From Hepsetus odoe (Eukaryota > Chordata > Actinopteri > Characiformes > Hepsetidae): DNA of 64,000 nt. A model generated the notes under the pieces. It saw only the letters and a list, made by a program, of their open reading frames with translations. It made no database searches and was not told the origin of the DNA. The number at the start of each line of letters is the position of its first letter. The first letter of the stretch is position 1. The stretch covers positions 3,086,834 through 3,150,833 of the forward strand of contig CM029381.1 in assembly GCA_017165825.1 (NCBI GenBank), read 5' to 3'. This document shows positions 32,177 to 43,440 of this stretch, in pieces. The translations under genes were made by a program, and so were the position numbers.

Positions 32177-32819
32177 GATCAAGATCAAGAACTAAACTAG
32201 ATTGTTTTAAACCACAATAAAGGTTGACACTTGGTTCTATCAAATTGTTTGTTTTAGTTTCATTTTTTGGGAACAAGGGCGGTAACGTCACTCTGGCTGA
32301 TAATATACCTGATCTAATAATCTGTTTCACTGAAAGACAATGCTTTTTGGTCAGCTGACAACCTGATCTCAATCTTTACAAGTGTTTTTACTCTGAGGCA
32401 ATGTGCTCAAGTTTGAAATGGGTCTGTCAAGGTCCTGGGAGTTCATATCCATTGGGATGATTTCCCTGAATCCACCCAACAGTTACTAGGTTTTGTAAAA
32501 CTGTGCTGGTCCAACTAAACCTGAAGTGAATTTTCAGTTCCCTTTACTCTTTTAAATGATTGCATTGAGATGCTGTGGGGATAAGAAGATTCAGAGATTG
32601 ACCTTGATCGTGTATACATGCTGCATTAATGGTGCACTGAACCTGCACTTCAGGTTTTCAAAAGCAGGCCGAAGCTTCAGAGCTGTAAGTCAACCAAATA
32701 ATATGCAAAAGATACCCATTCGCAAAAGGGTTCACTCATGAGAAGTTATAATACCATCAGACCTCAGGTGTTATCTGAGAAACATGGTTCTCCAGGACAC
32801 AAAACCAAGGTAATGCCAA

Positions 32820-33044
32820 GTGACTAATTGTCACTGTGAAACACGACACAGCACACAGTGAACCACAATGAAATTCAACCTCTACATTTCACCCATAAAC
32901 ACTGTGCAGCAGGGTGCAGCTATTTAAAGCGCCCGGGGAGCAGTGATGGGGACAGTTCCTTGCTCAAGGGTACCTCAGGGCAACCTACTGGTCTGGGATT
33001 CGATCCTGAGGCCAAGTCCCTAACCACTAAGCCACCGCTGCCCC
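32820..33044 (-). mobile_element. SINE-A, near full length
   Basis: Minus strand head GGGGCAGCGGTGGCTTAGTG, B-box region partly deleted, core CAGTAGGTTGCCCTGAGGTA, then CATTGTGGTTCACTGTGTGC and GTGTTTCACAGTGACAA. It inserted into the satellite-like array. Confidence 0.92.
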
Positions 33045-34053
33045 TAATAATAATAGTCTCTTTTACGCCAAACTCAAAAACAAAAACCAAAAGCAACGAA
33101 AAGACCAAAACCACAATAAAATGTCTGAGATGCAAACTAAGAGCAGGTTGGTTCTTAAAGATTATTTTAGACCATAGCAATACCAAATCCTTGATAACCC
33201 AAACCAAGGCCAAGACTAAACTGTTTTAGGCCACAACAAAAGTCAAATTCAAAGCTAAAGAAGATGACTAAAACATTGAGATTCAACTCAAACTGTACAC
33301 TGTTGCTAAACATAGGTAAGCATATCTGAGATCCAAATTAATGATGACACAATACTGACATCATAAATTATTTTAGACCACATTATGACCAAACCCTTTG
33401 AGATCTTACTCAAGACGAAGTCTAGGCTTTTTTTTTAACTCTTCATGATCCATATCAAGATGAAGAGCAAACTTGGTAAGAATAAAAACTTTGACATCCA
33501 TACTGAGGCTAAGACAAGGTTAAACCCTTCAAAATCCAAACCAAACCACTACTACAGTCAGACCAAACCTGTTGACATCAAAACCGAGACCATGATTCAA
33601 CTGTTTTAGACCACAGTTAGATCAAACTCCTTGTAATCAATATCTAGACTATCAAGACAATACTGATTTGACCTTGAAAAGATTAAACCCTTTGAGAACC
33701 AAATCAAAACCAAGACTAGAACAAACCTGAGATCCAAACCAAGACCAAAAATCTTAAAAGACCCTTTGGAGTTCCAAACCAAGACTAGATTGGTGTAGAC
33801 CACGTTTAAACCAAACTTTATGAGAACCAAACCAAGACTGATACTGTTGCACACCATGGTGAGACCAAACCCTTTTACGATAATAACCAAGGGCCAAACC
33901 CTTTGAAATCCAACCAAAGACTAGATTATTTTAGACCAAAGTAAGATCAAACCCTTGGAATTCCAACCCAAGACTTGATTGTTTTGGACGATGGTAAGAC
34001 CAAACCCTTAGAAATTTCAACCAAGGTCAATATTAGACTGTTTTAAACCTTAA

Positions 34054-34870
34054 TACATTTTTAACTAATAATAAATTATTAAAAAAGAACAAAAGTTATG
34101 TTCCAAAAAACAGCAGGCAGCCCAAATACATCAATGCCAATGCTGCTAGCACTGTTTCCCTAGACTAAGACCAAGTGACTCCAAGAACCTGAGATCAAGA
34201 CTCTGGATTCCATCCCAACCTTTTCCACGGACTCTCTCTCTGCCCTTCCTCAATGGTGCCCCTTCAGTATTCCTCTCTCAGTGGAGGGGTACATGTAGGT
34301 CAACACGAACACACTGAGCAGCTTTTGTCACCGCCGTAATTTTGATCCTTATCCTGCTGCTCTCCGCACGCCATCCCGACTCAGCCATAATGCCCTGGGG
34401 GCATGGACGCAATAGGAAGTGCTGATGCTGACCGGTTGGCCTGACGCTACTGCATCTGATAAGGGAGTGAAAGGTAATGAGCAGAACGCAGTGACAGAGG
34501 AAATCGCCAACCTGCACCTCCCTCTCAAAGAAGAGCTTTCTCCGGGACCGCCATACTCAATGAATGCACGTGTTTATGGCCTCTGTGTTTATCGTTCTGG
34601 GCTGTTTGAGCAGGATAGGTGCCTGTGTGTGCTTCATTGGTGGATAATTTGAAAACAATTATACTCCACAAGCCACATGTCTCAGGCTGCTCTAATTAGC
34701 CTAATTTACTCTGATATTTTAAGGACACAAAGCTTTTATTGCAGAGATTAGTCTACAAGTGAGGCCTTTAGAGTGTCGATGGGCTCGAGTACTTCTTTTC
34801 TGTGAAAACAAATTATATCTTTGATGGAAAATGACAGAATTAAAAGCTAAAAACTGGCCAATTTGAGATT
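34054..34870. other. Unique-looking intergenic DNA
   Basis: No gene or repeat recognised. Confidence 0.5.
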
Positions 34871-34904
34871 TTTGAATTGGAGGCTTTATAGCACTACATG
34901 TATG

Positions 34905-34960
<56 letters not shown>

Positions 34961-34990
34961 CATGTAGTGCAGGAAAGCCTCCAATTCTAA
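34871..34990. mobile_element. Hairpin element: ~38-bp inverted arms around a (TA)(CA)(TA) core
   Basis: The left arm TTGAATTGGAGGCTTTATAG and CACTACATGTATGTATA (34872-34910) is the inverse of the right arm TATATACATGTAGTGCAGGA and AAGCCTCCAATTC (about 34955-34987), with a TATATA-(CA)n-TATATA core. It could be a miniature foldback transposon whose centre has become a microsatellite. A (AAAT)n run follows. Confidence 0.75.
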
Positions 34991-35014
34991 AAATAAATAA
35001 ATAAATAAATATAT

Positions 35015-35145
35015 ATGCCTTCTGAAGAACAAAGTTTTTGTTTCTTATTTTCAGTATAGTTCCTGCAGCTGAGCAGTTTCTTGTTTTTTGTTGGTTAATC
35101 CACACAGTGACCTGTGTTAGACATGAAGCTTGATTCCAGATGATC
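35015..35145 (+). mobile_element. Fragment of second Tc1-like family
   Basis: CAGTTTCTTGTTTTTTGTTG, GTTAATCCACACAGTGA and TTATTTTCAGTATAGT match in inverse orientation the element at 55017-55254, which ends in a Tc1-type terminal word. Only an internal part is present here. Confidence 0.65.
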
Positions 35146-35860
35146 ATGACGGCGATCTGTTTGCTGATGAAGCTGACACGGTGTGATCCCTTTATCTAGA
35201 ACCTTGTATCTTCAGACACTGTCTCCCTTTTGTTTAATTTAATCGACTCAAAATAATAAGACAGTTTGACAGACATCAAATAGCAGTTTTCCAGCAGCGA
35301 GGTAAGCCCCTAATAAAATACAAAGAGGGGCTCAAGACTCTTTCACAGTTTTCCGTGACAAAAACAGTGATTTGAAAAAAGACTGTTTTTCCCATATATT
35401 TACAGACCAGGATGTTTAGGTATTAAGTCAAACTCATTAATCTCGCAAAGAAGTTCAGTTTTCAGTAATCTGATCCCTTCAAATATATATATTTGTTACT
35501 AACATTTGTTGTAGAACAGATCTCGATATTGACCTTTGGGTCGGACAGCTGTCCAAAGTGTCACCGTTGCCTTCAAACCCACACTTCCGGACTTTATGAG
35601 CTGCCTATTATCTGGAATAAGTCAATGTTCCACATGCTCTGGGTGTATTAAGATAGTAAGCCCTGGTGTTTTATAGCAGGACTGAATTAAATGATGCCAG
35701 GGGAGGGGTGGGGCGGGGCAGGGCTTGATGATGTCACTGCGGCAGGGCGCTTGGTGCTGGCTGGTCAGGGCGCAGTGCTGGGCTCGGAACATTCGACAGC
35801 CAGTTATGTAACAACAGCAAGCCTGCTTTCCGGCCAGGCAGGCGCCCGGCTCACTCTCTC
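35146..35860. other. Unique-looking intergenic DNA
   Basis: No gene recognised. A GC-richer stretch lies at about 35700-35860 without clear motifs. Confidence 0.45.
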
Positions 35861-35867
35861 TCTGTCT

Positions 35868-35899
<32 letters not shown>

Positions 35900-35901
35900 C
35901 A
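35868..35901. repeat. (CA)n microsatellite
   Basis: CA runs interrupted by ATATA. Confidence 0.93.
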
Positions 35902-36018
35902 GGAGGAAGTGGCCAGGACAGAGCAGTCCAATCTCCAGAGGCGGGTGTGGAGACTGGCTGCTCTGATCTGATTTCTGGAGGAAGGAAAGGGCCGAGCAAG
36001 TGAAAGAATGAAGGAAAT

Positions 36019-36023
36019 AGAGA

Positions 36024-36066
<43 letters not shown>
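36019..36066. repeat. (GA)n microsatellite
   Basis: GA run of about 45 bp. The reverse frames read LSLSLS and are not genes. Confidence 0.95.
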
Positions 36067-36069
<3 letters not shown>

Positions 36070-36129
36070 CATACACACACAGACTGGCCCTGCCCTGTGC
36101 TGTTCTGAAGAGATATGATGGTGCTTTAT

Positions 36130-36365
36130 CCTCTCATCACTTCATCCTTCCACACCTCTTCCACTCATCCATCTTCTCCTCTCTCTCTTTCAGCTTTTTT
36201 AACTTTCGCTCGCTGTCTCTCTGTTTCTTCATTATATTTCCCTTTTCCTCTCTCCTCCCTCTCTCCACTTTACCTTTCTCTCTCTCCTTTTGTTCTCTCC
36301 CATTCTTTCCCTTCTCTATTTCTTCTCTTTATTTACCCATTCATGCTCTCTCTCTCACTCTGTCC
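36130..36365. repeat. Polypyrimidine (CT-rich) tract
   Basis: Plus strand is almost entirely C and T (CTCTCTC, TTTCCCTTTTCC) over about 230 bp. It can form non-B DNA. The 161-codon open frame through it results from composition. Confidence 0.85.
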
Positions 36366-36385
36366 ACTTCAATTGTCACAAGGAC

Positions 36386-36533
36386 ACACACGCCCACACA
36401 CACACACACACACAACTTTTATCACACCCAAACATAGCACTTCTCCTCCACCCAGTAAAGGAAGCTGCTTGTGGTGTGGCGTTCCAGGGAGTGTGTGTGT
36501 GTGTGTGTGTAAGTGTGTGTGTGAGAGTGTGTC
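36386..36533. repeat. Paired (CA)n and (TG)n microsatellites
   Basis: A (CA)n run at about 36386-36414 and (TG)n/TGTGAG runs at about 36490-36533, inverted relative to each other with about 75 bp between them. Confidence 0.9.
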
Positions 36534-36878
36534 TCGGTTCTGTCTAGCTCAGCAGAAGCAGTCGCCTCCCTCTGCTGACACCAAACACACACACTCCTAA
36601 TGAGCACTACACCTGTCTGCAGTCACACACTTCCGGAACAAGGCCTTACAACTGACACACCGGAGAGAGCACAGTCACACACACTCCACTTTCAAACAAC
36701 CATAAAAAAGCACTGACCAACGGAAGGAGCTGCATATTGGGCCAGTACAGCCCCAGCAAACCCCTTTTGGATTCAGAAGTACTGAAGCTCTTAAGGCTGA
36801 ATGCAATAAAATCCACACAGCAATGTCCCAACATCTGGTGTAAAGCCTACCCAGAAGAGTAGCTGTTACTGTGGCCAA
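36534..36878. other. Unique-looking intergenic DNA
   Basis: Nothing recognised. Confidence 0.45.
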
Positions 36879-37114
36879 GGGGTGGCAGTGGCCTAGTGGT
36901 TAGGCCCCAGGATTGATAGGTTGTGGGTTCAATTCCCAGACCAGTAGGTTGCCCTGAGATACCCTTGAACAAGGTACCGTCCCTGTCACTGCTCCTCAGG
37001 TGCAGGATGTAAGGCTGCCCCCTGCTGCATGTGGTGTATGGGTAAAATGCAGAGAAGTCATTTCGTTGTAGTTCACTGTTTGCTGTGCCTTGTTGTCACT
37101 TTCACTTTCACTTT
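36879..37114 (+). mobile_element. SINE-A, near full length
   Basis: GGGGTGGCAGTGGCCTAGTG, B box GGGTTCAATTCCC, CAGTAGGTTGCCCTGAGATA, AAGGTACCGTCCCTGTCACT, and tail TTGTCACTTTCACTTTCACT. A short deletion sits between the A box and B box. Confidence 0.94.
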
Positions 37115-37474
37115 AAGGGGCAACAACCCTTCCCAATTAATACCTTTAATTTGAGCAGCCCCTCTCTGTGGATTACACACAAGACAAGCATTAAAGGACC
37201 CAAACCATGGAAAAGTAAAGCATCCTCACAAGTTTGGAGTACAAGTCATGCATATAATGACTTCAAACGGACCACTCACTTTGCAGTCTGTATGAGGGAT
37301 GACAATTTTGTGATGTCACAAAGAGTAACACTTTTGTGCAGGCAGCCAAAAGAACATTTGAAGGTTTTTTGCCATAAGAAAAACTAAGGGTTGAGGGCTG
37401 AAAACGGTCAAAAGTTAAGGATATAGGCACTTTAATACACTCTCACCTCAAGCATGTAATTTATAAACACATAT
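37115..37474. other. Intergenic DNA with TGTGATGTCACA palindrome
   Basis: TTTTGTGATGTCACAAAG lies at about 37306-37323 inside a possible old interspersed repeat (starts near TTAAAGGACCC, ends near GGCACTTTAA). Confidence 0.4.
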
Positions 37475-37492
37475 ACACACACACACAAACAC

Positions 37493-37524
<32 letters not shown>
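37475..37524. repeat. (CA)n microsatellite
   Basis: CA run with AAAC and CGCA interruptions. Confidence 0.95.
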
Positions 37525-37528
<4 letters not shown>

Positions 37529-38028
37529 TCAGAGTTGCATAATGCCTTTGAGGATAAAGTCCATTGAAGTGCCTCGAAAGAGAAAGTTCAAAAGTGACAT
37601 CCCAACAGCAGGCCGTCCCGCTTTGATCGACCGAGGCTGAATCGTTCCTGCATTGTTGGGCTGTTTATGTTTTCGGGGGAAGTGTTTGCTCCATCATGGA
37701 GACCGGAATCCCTTGTTTGCTGTTTAACAGGCTGGTCCGTTTCCTCCTGCTTTTCCTCTAAACCCTGCAGGGCCTCCAAATGTCCAAAAAAAAAAAGCAT
37801 AAATTTACACTTTGCAACCTGGAAAAGAGTTTGATAAGTGCTTGCATGAGCAAAAATCATGTTCTTTCAGTTCCCCCTCCCCCGGATTAGTTAATTGGCC
37901 AAGACATGTTTGGCATCCGAAGTTTGTTCCTTTAGCTTCAGCCCCGTAGCCTTCATTTAAACCGAGGATGGGACTGAGCCACAGGCTTACAAGATCCTGT
38001 TGTCCTGAAGGGCGGTGTCCTTCAAAGA
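37525..38028. other. Unique-looking intergenic DNA
   Basis: No feature recognised. Confidence 0.45.
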
Positions 38029-38269
38029 GAAGTGAAAGTGAAGTGAAAGTGACTGTCATCATTGTGAGCACACAGCACAGCACACAGTTAACGAAACGCA
38101 TTCAACTTGTACACAGCGTGCAGCAGTGGGCAGCCATAGCACCTCAGGAGCAGTGATGGGGACTTTACCTTACTCAAGGGTATCTCAGGGTATCCTACTG
38201 GTCCAGGATTCAAAAACATAAACTTCCAATCCTGGGGCCTAGTCCCTAAACACTAGGCCTCTGCTGCCT
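38029..38269 (-). mobile_element. SINE-A, near full length
   Basis: Inverted tail GTGAAAGTGAAGTGAAAGTG on the left, CTGTGCTGTGTGCTCACAAT, the core, and head GGCAGCAGAGGCCTAGTGTT. The B box is decayed. Confidence 0.92.
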
Positions 38270-39780
38270 GCTGAAGGTAATGACTGCTGATAAGACAAAA
38301 TCACAACTTCCTGATTCCCTTGTGGAGGGTCTTCTGTGGAGCATCACTGTTTCTCTCTAAATTTTACTGTCAAGGTTCTCCATCAGGGAGACCACAATGA
38401 GTCTATTGGTGGTTGTCATCGTCACACACAGGAAGCAAGGCACACACACGTAGCTCCAACTAAGGTACGTTTTAATCAGAATCAGAAACAAAAACAGAAT
38501 CTCACGGAACTGACAGTCAGGGAAGCCGGTGAACGGACAATGCTGGGTCGGACTGGCAGGCTATTAGTACAAGGTTCTCCAGGTGCTGGTGATCAGTGGT
38601 TGTTAATTAGGGTGATTGTGAAAGCCTGGTCAGTATTCCGGGGACGGGGACCTCACCCCTGGCCTGGGTACAGTGGTGGGCATGACAGTGGTGCCAAACT
38701 GAGGTTGAAAGTACAAAAAGTGAAGCTAGAAGTTTGGAGTCCTAGATGCCAAATCACTGATCTTAGCTTCTGTCAAAAGTTCAATATTCTGAAGGTATAA
38801 AAATGTTCATATGTGGCCGTCCACTGAAAGTTGCCTAAAAACCCAGGATAAACAATCTCAGACATCCACAGACTTGCTAATGGGATTTCTGACACTATAT
38901 AGCAAGGTTTTGAAAAAAAGAAAGGACAGGATAGCATAGCTAAAAACAGCAGCAACCCTTGGGTTAACATTTAAGAAGCTGACTGATGCAGCTTTGTACC
39001 GCAGATGTAACTGATAAGTCCTGAGAAAAACATCTTAAGATGAACCCAGTTCTGTGCTTGCTTTGCAGTTGAGGTTTCTAATAGTATTTAAATGGCTGCT
39101 GTGAAAAAGTTTCCTTTGGCACTACCTCTGTCCCCTCTTTCTTAAATAAAGAACCTTTCTTTAGGACCGCTGGAGTGGTAGAAAACATAGCATGCACTTT
39201 GTGAGCTAACTAAGCAGACTATGACCTTACAGTTCTATTTTCATGTTTCCAATGAAGTCTGACCTAAGCAAGGGACAGATTCGGAGGGGCTTTGGCACAT
39301 TCAGAGTGAAACGTTCTCTCCAGCCTTACTTTTTGTTTTCTCTCTGATGCTGCTGAACCACTCAGTGTAAATGCAACATCTATAAAAGAGCTTCCGGGGC
39401 TGGAATTCAGACTGCCAACTTAAAACTTTCAAAACTCTCAGAGTCTCAAACAGCAGCACCTGAGCAGGAATCCCTGCCAAATAATTTCCCTAGATCCACT
39501 CTATCAGCCAAGACACAGTTGGGGTCCAAATTTCCAATATATGGCATCAAATCTGATTACAGAGGACAAAATTTGAGACCCAACCCAGCCTAAGTGTGCA
39601 ATCTTCTCTGAGCAACATTTAGCCTCCCTGGGTGAAAGTTAATGAGCAAGATCTACTACACAACCACACATTAGTAAACAACCTGATAAATCACCCACAA
39701 TCCAGTGTTTTGTTGTTCTCTTGGAGCTTTAATCTAGTCAAGTTAAGCTTTTATAGCCATAAAACAGATTTTTGCAGGTT
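38270..39780. other. Intergenic DNA, possible unidentified repeat at 38440-38690
   Basis: 38440-38690 (ACGTTTTAATCAGAATCAG, GGTGATTGTGAAAGCCTGGT, TTCCGGGGACGGGGAC) has the feel of an interspersed-repeat end, but I cannot name it and no second copy is present here. The rest shows nothing recognisable. Confidence 0.3.
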
Positions 39781-40345
39781 TTAAAGATGCTGAGATTTGC
39801 ATTGGCAGTGACAAGGATTGGAAAGCTTAGGAACAAGTTTATTAGAGGGACAGCTGAGGTTGGATGAGTCAAACTAAGAAAAGTGAGACTGTGATGGTTT
39901 GGACATGTCCAGAGAAGAGACGAAGATTATAACAGGAGATAGGATTGAGGATGAGGATGGAGCTGCCAGGAAAGAGGAGAGGAGGAAGAAGGAGGTTTAT
40001 GGACATGGTGAGAGAGGACATGCAGGCTGTTGGAGTGAAAGGGGAAGATGCAGTGGAAATGAAGAAATAGAGATGGATAATCCATTGTGGCAACCAATTA
40101 CATTCATTTACAGCATTTAGCAGATGCTCTTATCCACAGTGACTTACATGTCCTAACTACAGGGACAGTCCCCCTATTAACCCCCAAGGTTAAGGGTCTT
40201 GCTCAGGGTCCCAGTGTTGGTAGTGCCAGAGGTGGGATTCGAACCTGGGACCTCTTGAGCCATTGGTCCATAGGCAAGTACCCTACCACTAGACTACCAA
40301 CATCCGATTAATGGAGCAACTGAAAGAAGTAGAAAAGAAGACCAC
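39781..40345 (+). pseudogene. LINE ORF2 C-terminal remnant interrupted by a nested SINE-B
   Basis: The DNA resembles the LINE piece at 26883: AAAGATGCTGAGATTTGC, TTTATTAGAGGGACAGCTGA, GGTTTGGACATGTCCAGAGA, GAGCTGCCAGGAAAGAGGAG, ATGGACATGGTGAGAGAGGA. Several frameshifts break it. At 40097 it is interrupted by a SINE-B and resumes at about 40305 with AATGGAGCAACTGAAAGAAG, the LINE 3' end. Confidence 0.85.
40098..40302 (-). mobile_element. SINE-B nested in LINE remnant
   Basis: Minus strand: GTTGGTAGTCTAGTGGTAGG, B box GGTTCGAATCCC, the core, and tail GGATAAGAGCATCTGCTAAA. The flanks CAACCAATTA (40091-40100) and CATCCGATTA (40301-40310) are consistent with a diverged target-site duplication. 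Confidence 0.93.
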
Positions 40346-40926
40346 AAAGCAGAAGCTAGATATGAGGCCTTTATGCCTATGCTCATCTGGTCAAACTTCA
40401 GAAACTATTATTCGGTTTGGGTCGTGTTCATGAACCATAGTCATTAAAGTCGATTGACTAAAAGGATGATATCAGTTTGTGAAAGGGATGATATCAGTTC
40501 TTCAAATCACATTCCAAGATTCTGGGTCACTGCTTTTGCATCAGACTTTATTTTCCAAAACACCCTTGCTCATGAAACAGCTGCTCATCCCTGAACATGA
40601 TCATGAAATGACTGACCAGAAAGCCAGTAAATATGATCTTGATTAGATTAAAGTTAAATTTGCATTAAAGATATTCACACATTTATATACACTCTATATA
40701 TTCTGTAGGTTTGAGACGGCACTGAAAAGTTCAGTTTTTAACATCTTTCTGCAAATATCTTTAAGCTTATAAAATTTCAGTTAGCTCAGCTTGAGGGAGA
40801 TATGACTACACCTAATGTAAGAAAATGTGGTCAATATGGAGGCTATTTATTACATTTATTTATTAGATGTACAAGTGACTATGAATTATTTTAGAACATG
40901 CTATAAAAGTATTTATGGAATATTCT
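40346..40926. other. Unique-looking intergenic DNA
   Basis: No feature recognised. Confidence 0.5.
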
Positions 40927-41365
40927 AACAAATTCCTCTGCATCTTCCTCCTTCAAGCCGAACACCTGTATGTCCTCTCTCACCACGTCCATAAATCTCC
41001 TCTTTAGTCTTCCTCCTCTTTTACCATTTCCTATCATCTTCAACATCCTCCTCCCAATATTTGCGGCATTTGAGGCATTTGGGGCAATATAATCCTCGTT
41101 TCTCCTCTGCACATGTCCAAACCAACGCAACCTTGCTTCTCTAACTTTGTCTCCAAAGCATCTTACCTGAGCTGTCCCTCTAATATACTAATTTCTAATC
41201 CTGTCCATCTTCATCACACCCAACAAAAAACTCAGCATCTTCAACTCTGACACCTCCAGCTCCACCCCCTGTCATTTTGTCAACACTACCCTCTCTAATC
41301 TGTATGGTTTCATGACCGTCCTGTAAACCTTCCCTTTCACTCTGGGACCTGTCTGTCACAGATCA
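40927..41365 (-). pseudogene. LINE ORF2 C-terminal remnant (longest copy)
   Basis: Minus-strand translation includes VYRTVMKPYRLE, QGVELEVSELKMLSFLLG, RIRN(stop)YIRGTAQV, EARLRWFGHVQRRNEDYIA and KRRFMDVVREDIQVFGLKEE. It reaches further toward the reverse transcriptase than the other three copies. A short PNASNAAN insertion, which looks like a local duplication, lies between DYIA and IGRRM. Internal stops make it non-functional. Confidence 0.9.
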
Positions 41366-42676
41366 ACTTTTAGAAAATTAGAGCAAATAATCTAAAACAA
41401 TAATTACATTGTTTTTTAACTGAACAAACATGATTTAAGAGGAAGAGATGTTATGTTGATGATTGTGGCATGTTCCCATGCATTTGGTTCCCATTTTTCC
41501 TGGTTGCTCGAGTGTCCCTCGAGTCCGTGACCTTAGTCTACCATCCACCATTTCTTTTATAGCCTTCCAACAGACCCAGAATAGTCAGTGCAGCCTGATA
41601 TGCTTTATCAAGGTCCACAAAAACCAGCTGCACTACGTCACCATGCTATTCAGTGGCTCGTATTAAAAAAATGCCACTACAGTGTGATTGATTGGCCTTC
41701 AAATGCTCCTTAATTGGCCTTTGACTGTTTGATTGCTGGGCGCTGAGCTGCTGTAGTGGCAACATGCGTCATGGCAACAGGCGAACTGCTGACATCACAT
41801 TAGGCTGTGTGGGAGTTTGGTGTTCACACCATTTTAAAGCAGGTCGGACAAAGTCCAAAAGGTAATAAAGCCGGGGTCAAGAGGTCAGAGCAGAGGGAAT
41901 CTGCGAACATACCTTCAGCTCCAGCGAGCCTTGAGAGTAGGTCAGAGGAGATAAGAAAAGACAGGAGGCCTGAGTTACACACGTCTGATTCATTCTTTCG
42001 AGAAGGATACTGTAATAACATTTGACGTTCTGAGAAACGATAAAGACAGAGGTGACCTCATGTCCCATGACTCTGATCCCATCAGTCTCAGGCATTTATC
42101 AGGGCAGCCATTTGTTTAAAAAATAAACCAGAATGAACACAAACAAATAACATGATATAAAATTATTTACAGCTACCATTCAATATCCAATCTTACATTA
42201 CATTAAAAACACCTACAATCCTTCATTACATTTCTGGACCATGGGGAAAAAGGTACTTCTCTTTTGTTTTTTTACTTAAATGTAAAATAAAATACTGCTA
42301 AAGGTTCAAAAGTACTTCACATTCAGCCAATATGGTTCATATAGGAAATCAGTGCTTCAAATCATTCCATTTTTGTGACTCATTTACATTTATTTTGTGC
42401 TGTCTACAGTTTAGCCGCACCCACTTGGAATGTAACATTTGTGATGTCACAAAAAAGCAAATCATTCTCATATGACAGTTTCATCACACCGATTACATAA
42501 GGAAGTCCTTCAAATCATGTCATTAATAGTTAATATTAAGAATTGTAAATATGTATATATTGTTTTTTTCTTTTGTTGAATTCCACACATATAAATGCAA
42601 ATGTTTACATTTATGTACACATTTTATGTATAATTTGTATGTTAAACTAAATTATCATTAAGGGATTTCAAGCTTT
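41366..42676. other. Intergenic DNA with RFX-like half-sites
   Basis: 41756-41781 has two direct GGCAAC words (GTGGCAAC, ATGGCAAC) around GCGTC, resembling RFX X-box half-sites. TTTGTGATGTCACAAAA lies at about 42439-42455. No gene recognised. Confidence 0.35.
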
Positions 42677-42940
42677 TGAAAGTGAAAAAAGTGAAAGTGA
42701 CAACCCTTGTCATTGCGAGGTCACAGCACAGCACACAGTGAACCACAACAAAATTGGACCTCTGCATTTAACCCAAGCAAACACCGTGCAGCAGTGGGCA
42801 GCTATTGAAAGCGCCCAGGGAGCAGTGACGGGGATGGTACCTTGCTCAAGGGTACCTCAGGGCAACCTACTGGTGGGGAATCAAACCCACAATCTTCCAA
42901 TGCAAGGGCAACTCCCGAACCACTAGGCCACCGCTGCTCC
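42677..42940 (-). mobile_element. SINE-A, full length
   Basis: Inverted tail GTGAAAAAAGTGAAAGTGAC on the left, CTGTGCTGTGACCTCGCAAT, CGCTTTCAATAGCTGCCCAC, CAGTAGGTTGCCCTGAGGTA, and head GGAGCAGCGGTGGCCTAGTG with a decayed B box. Confidence 0.94.
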
Positions 42941-43324
42941 ATTTTGCTGAATTTATGAATTATTACCAAGCAATAAAGTACAAACATGCAAGTTATTATT
43001 ACTATTCAGTAGTAGTATTAGTATTGTCATTATTTTTTTATTTTAGTTATATTTTTATTATAGCTGAAAAATGAAAATACAATAAAATGTTTATATGGCT
43101 TAGATCTGAAAGTGTTATGAAGCATTAAAACATTAAAAAAAAATTTTTTTATGGATGAAAGGCCTCCCGATATCACAAAACATTAAAAACCACCTTGTGT
43201 TTTACTGCTATAAATTCTCACTCCTAATTTTGAAAACTTTGACCATTTTAAATGTAAAAATTTAAAGAGTATGTATAATTAAATGTAAAATTAAAAGAGA
43301 TCTTTCATTTTGAGCAACAAATGC
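42941..43324. other. AT-rich intergenic DNA
   Basis: Nothing recognised besides A/T runs. Confidence 0.5.
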
Positions 43325-43440
43325 ATGCAGTAGCCTATCCCAGCACTCACAGGGAAACAAAGAAACATCATGGACAGGTAAATAGTCCACTGGAAGCAGG
43401 ACATGGAGACAAACCAAAGATGAGTCAATACAAATTCTAG
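43325..43440 (-). mobile_element. Decayed Rex3-like tail / SINE fragment
   Basis: GCCTATCCCAGCACTCACAG and ACATCATGGACAGGTAAATA resemble the tail segment CAGCCTATCCCAGC...CCTGGACAGGTCGCC of the other copies but are strongly diverged. Confidence 0.45.

Larger units (their letters stand above)
31145..34053. repeat. Long diverged satellite-like array (~60-bp unit)
   Basis: Words GACCAAACCCTTTGAGATCC, AAACCAAGACTAGA and CTGTTTTAGACCACA recur in this order dozens of times, about every 55-65 bp, with strong divergence and indels. Two SINEs lie inside (31949-32176 and 32820-33044), and 32230-32815 shows little repeat signal. The ~100-codon open frame on the minus strand (33606-33917) is a product of the repeat. 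I do not recognise a named family. Confidence 0.85.

Noticed and set aside
33606..33917. 103-codon open frame (-)
   Set aside because: It runs through the satellite-like array. The peptide repeats follow the DNA repeats.
35622..36600. Frames of 69-161 codons on both strands
   Set aside because: They read LSLSLS, HTHTHT or S/F/P-rich peptides from GA, CA and CT-rich tracts.
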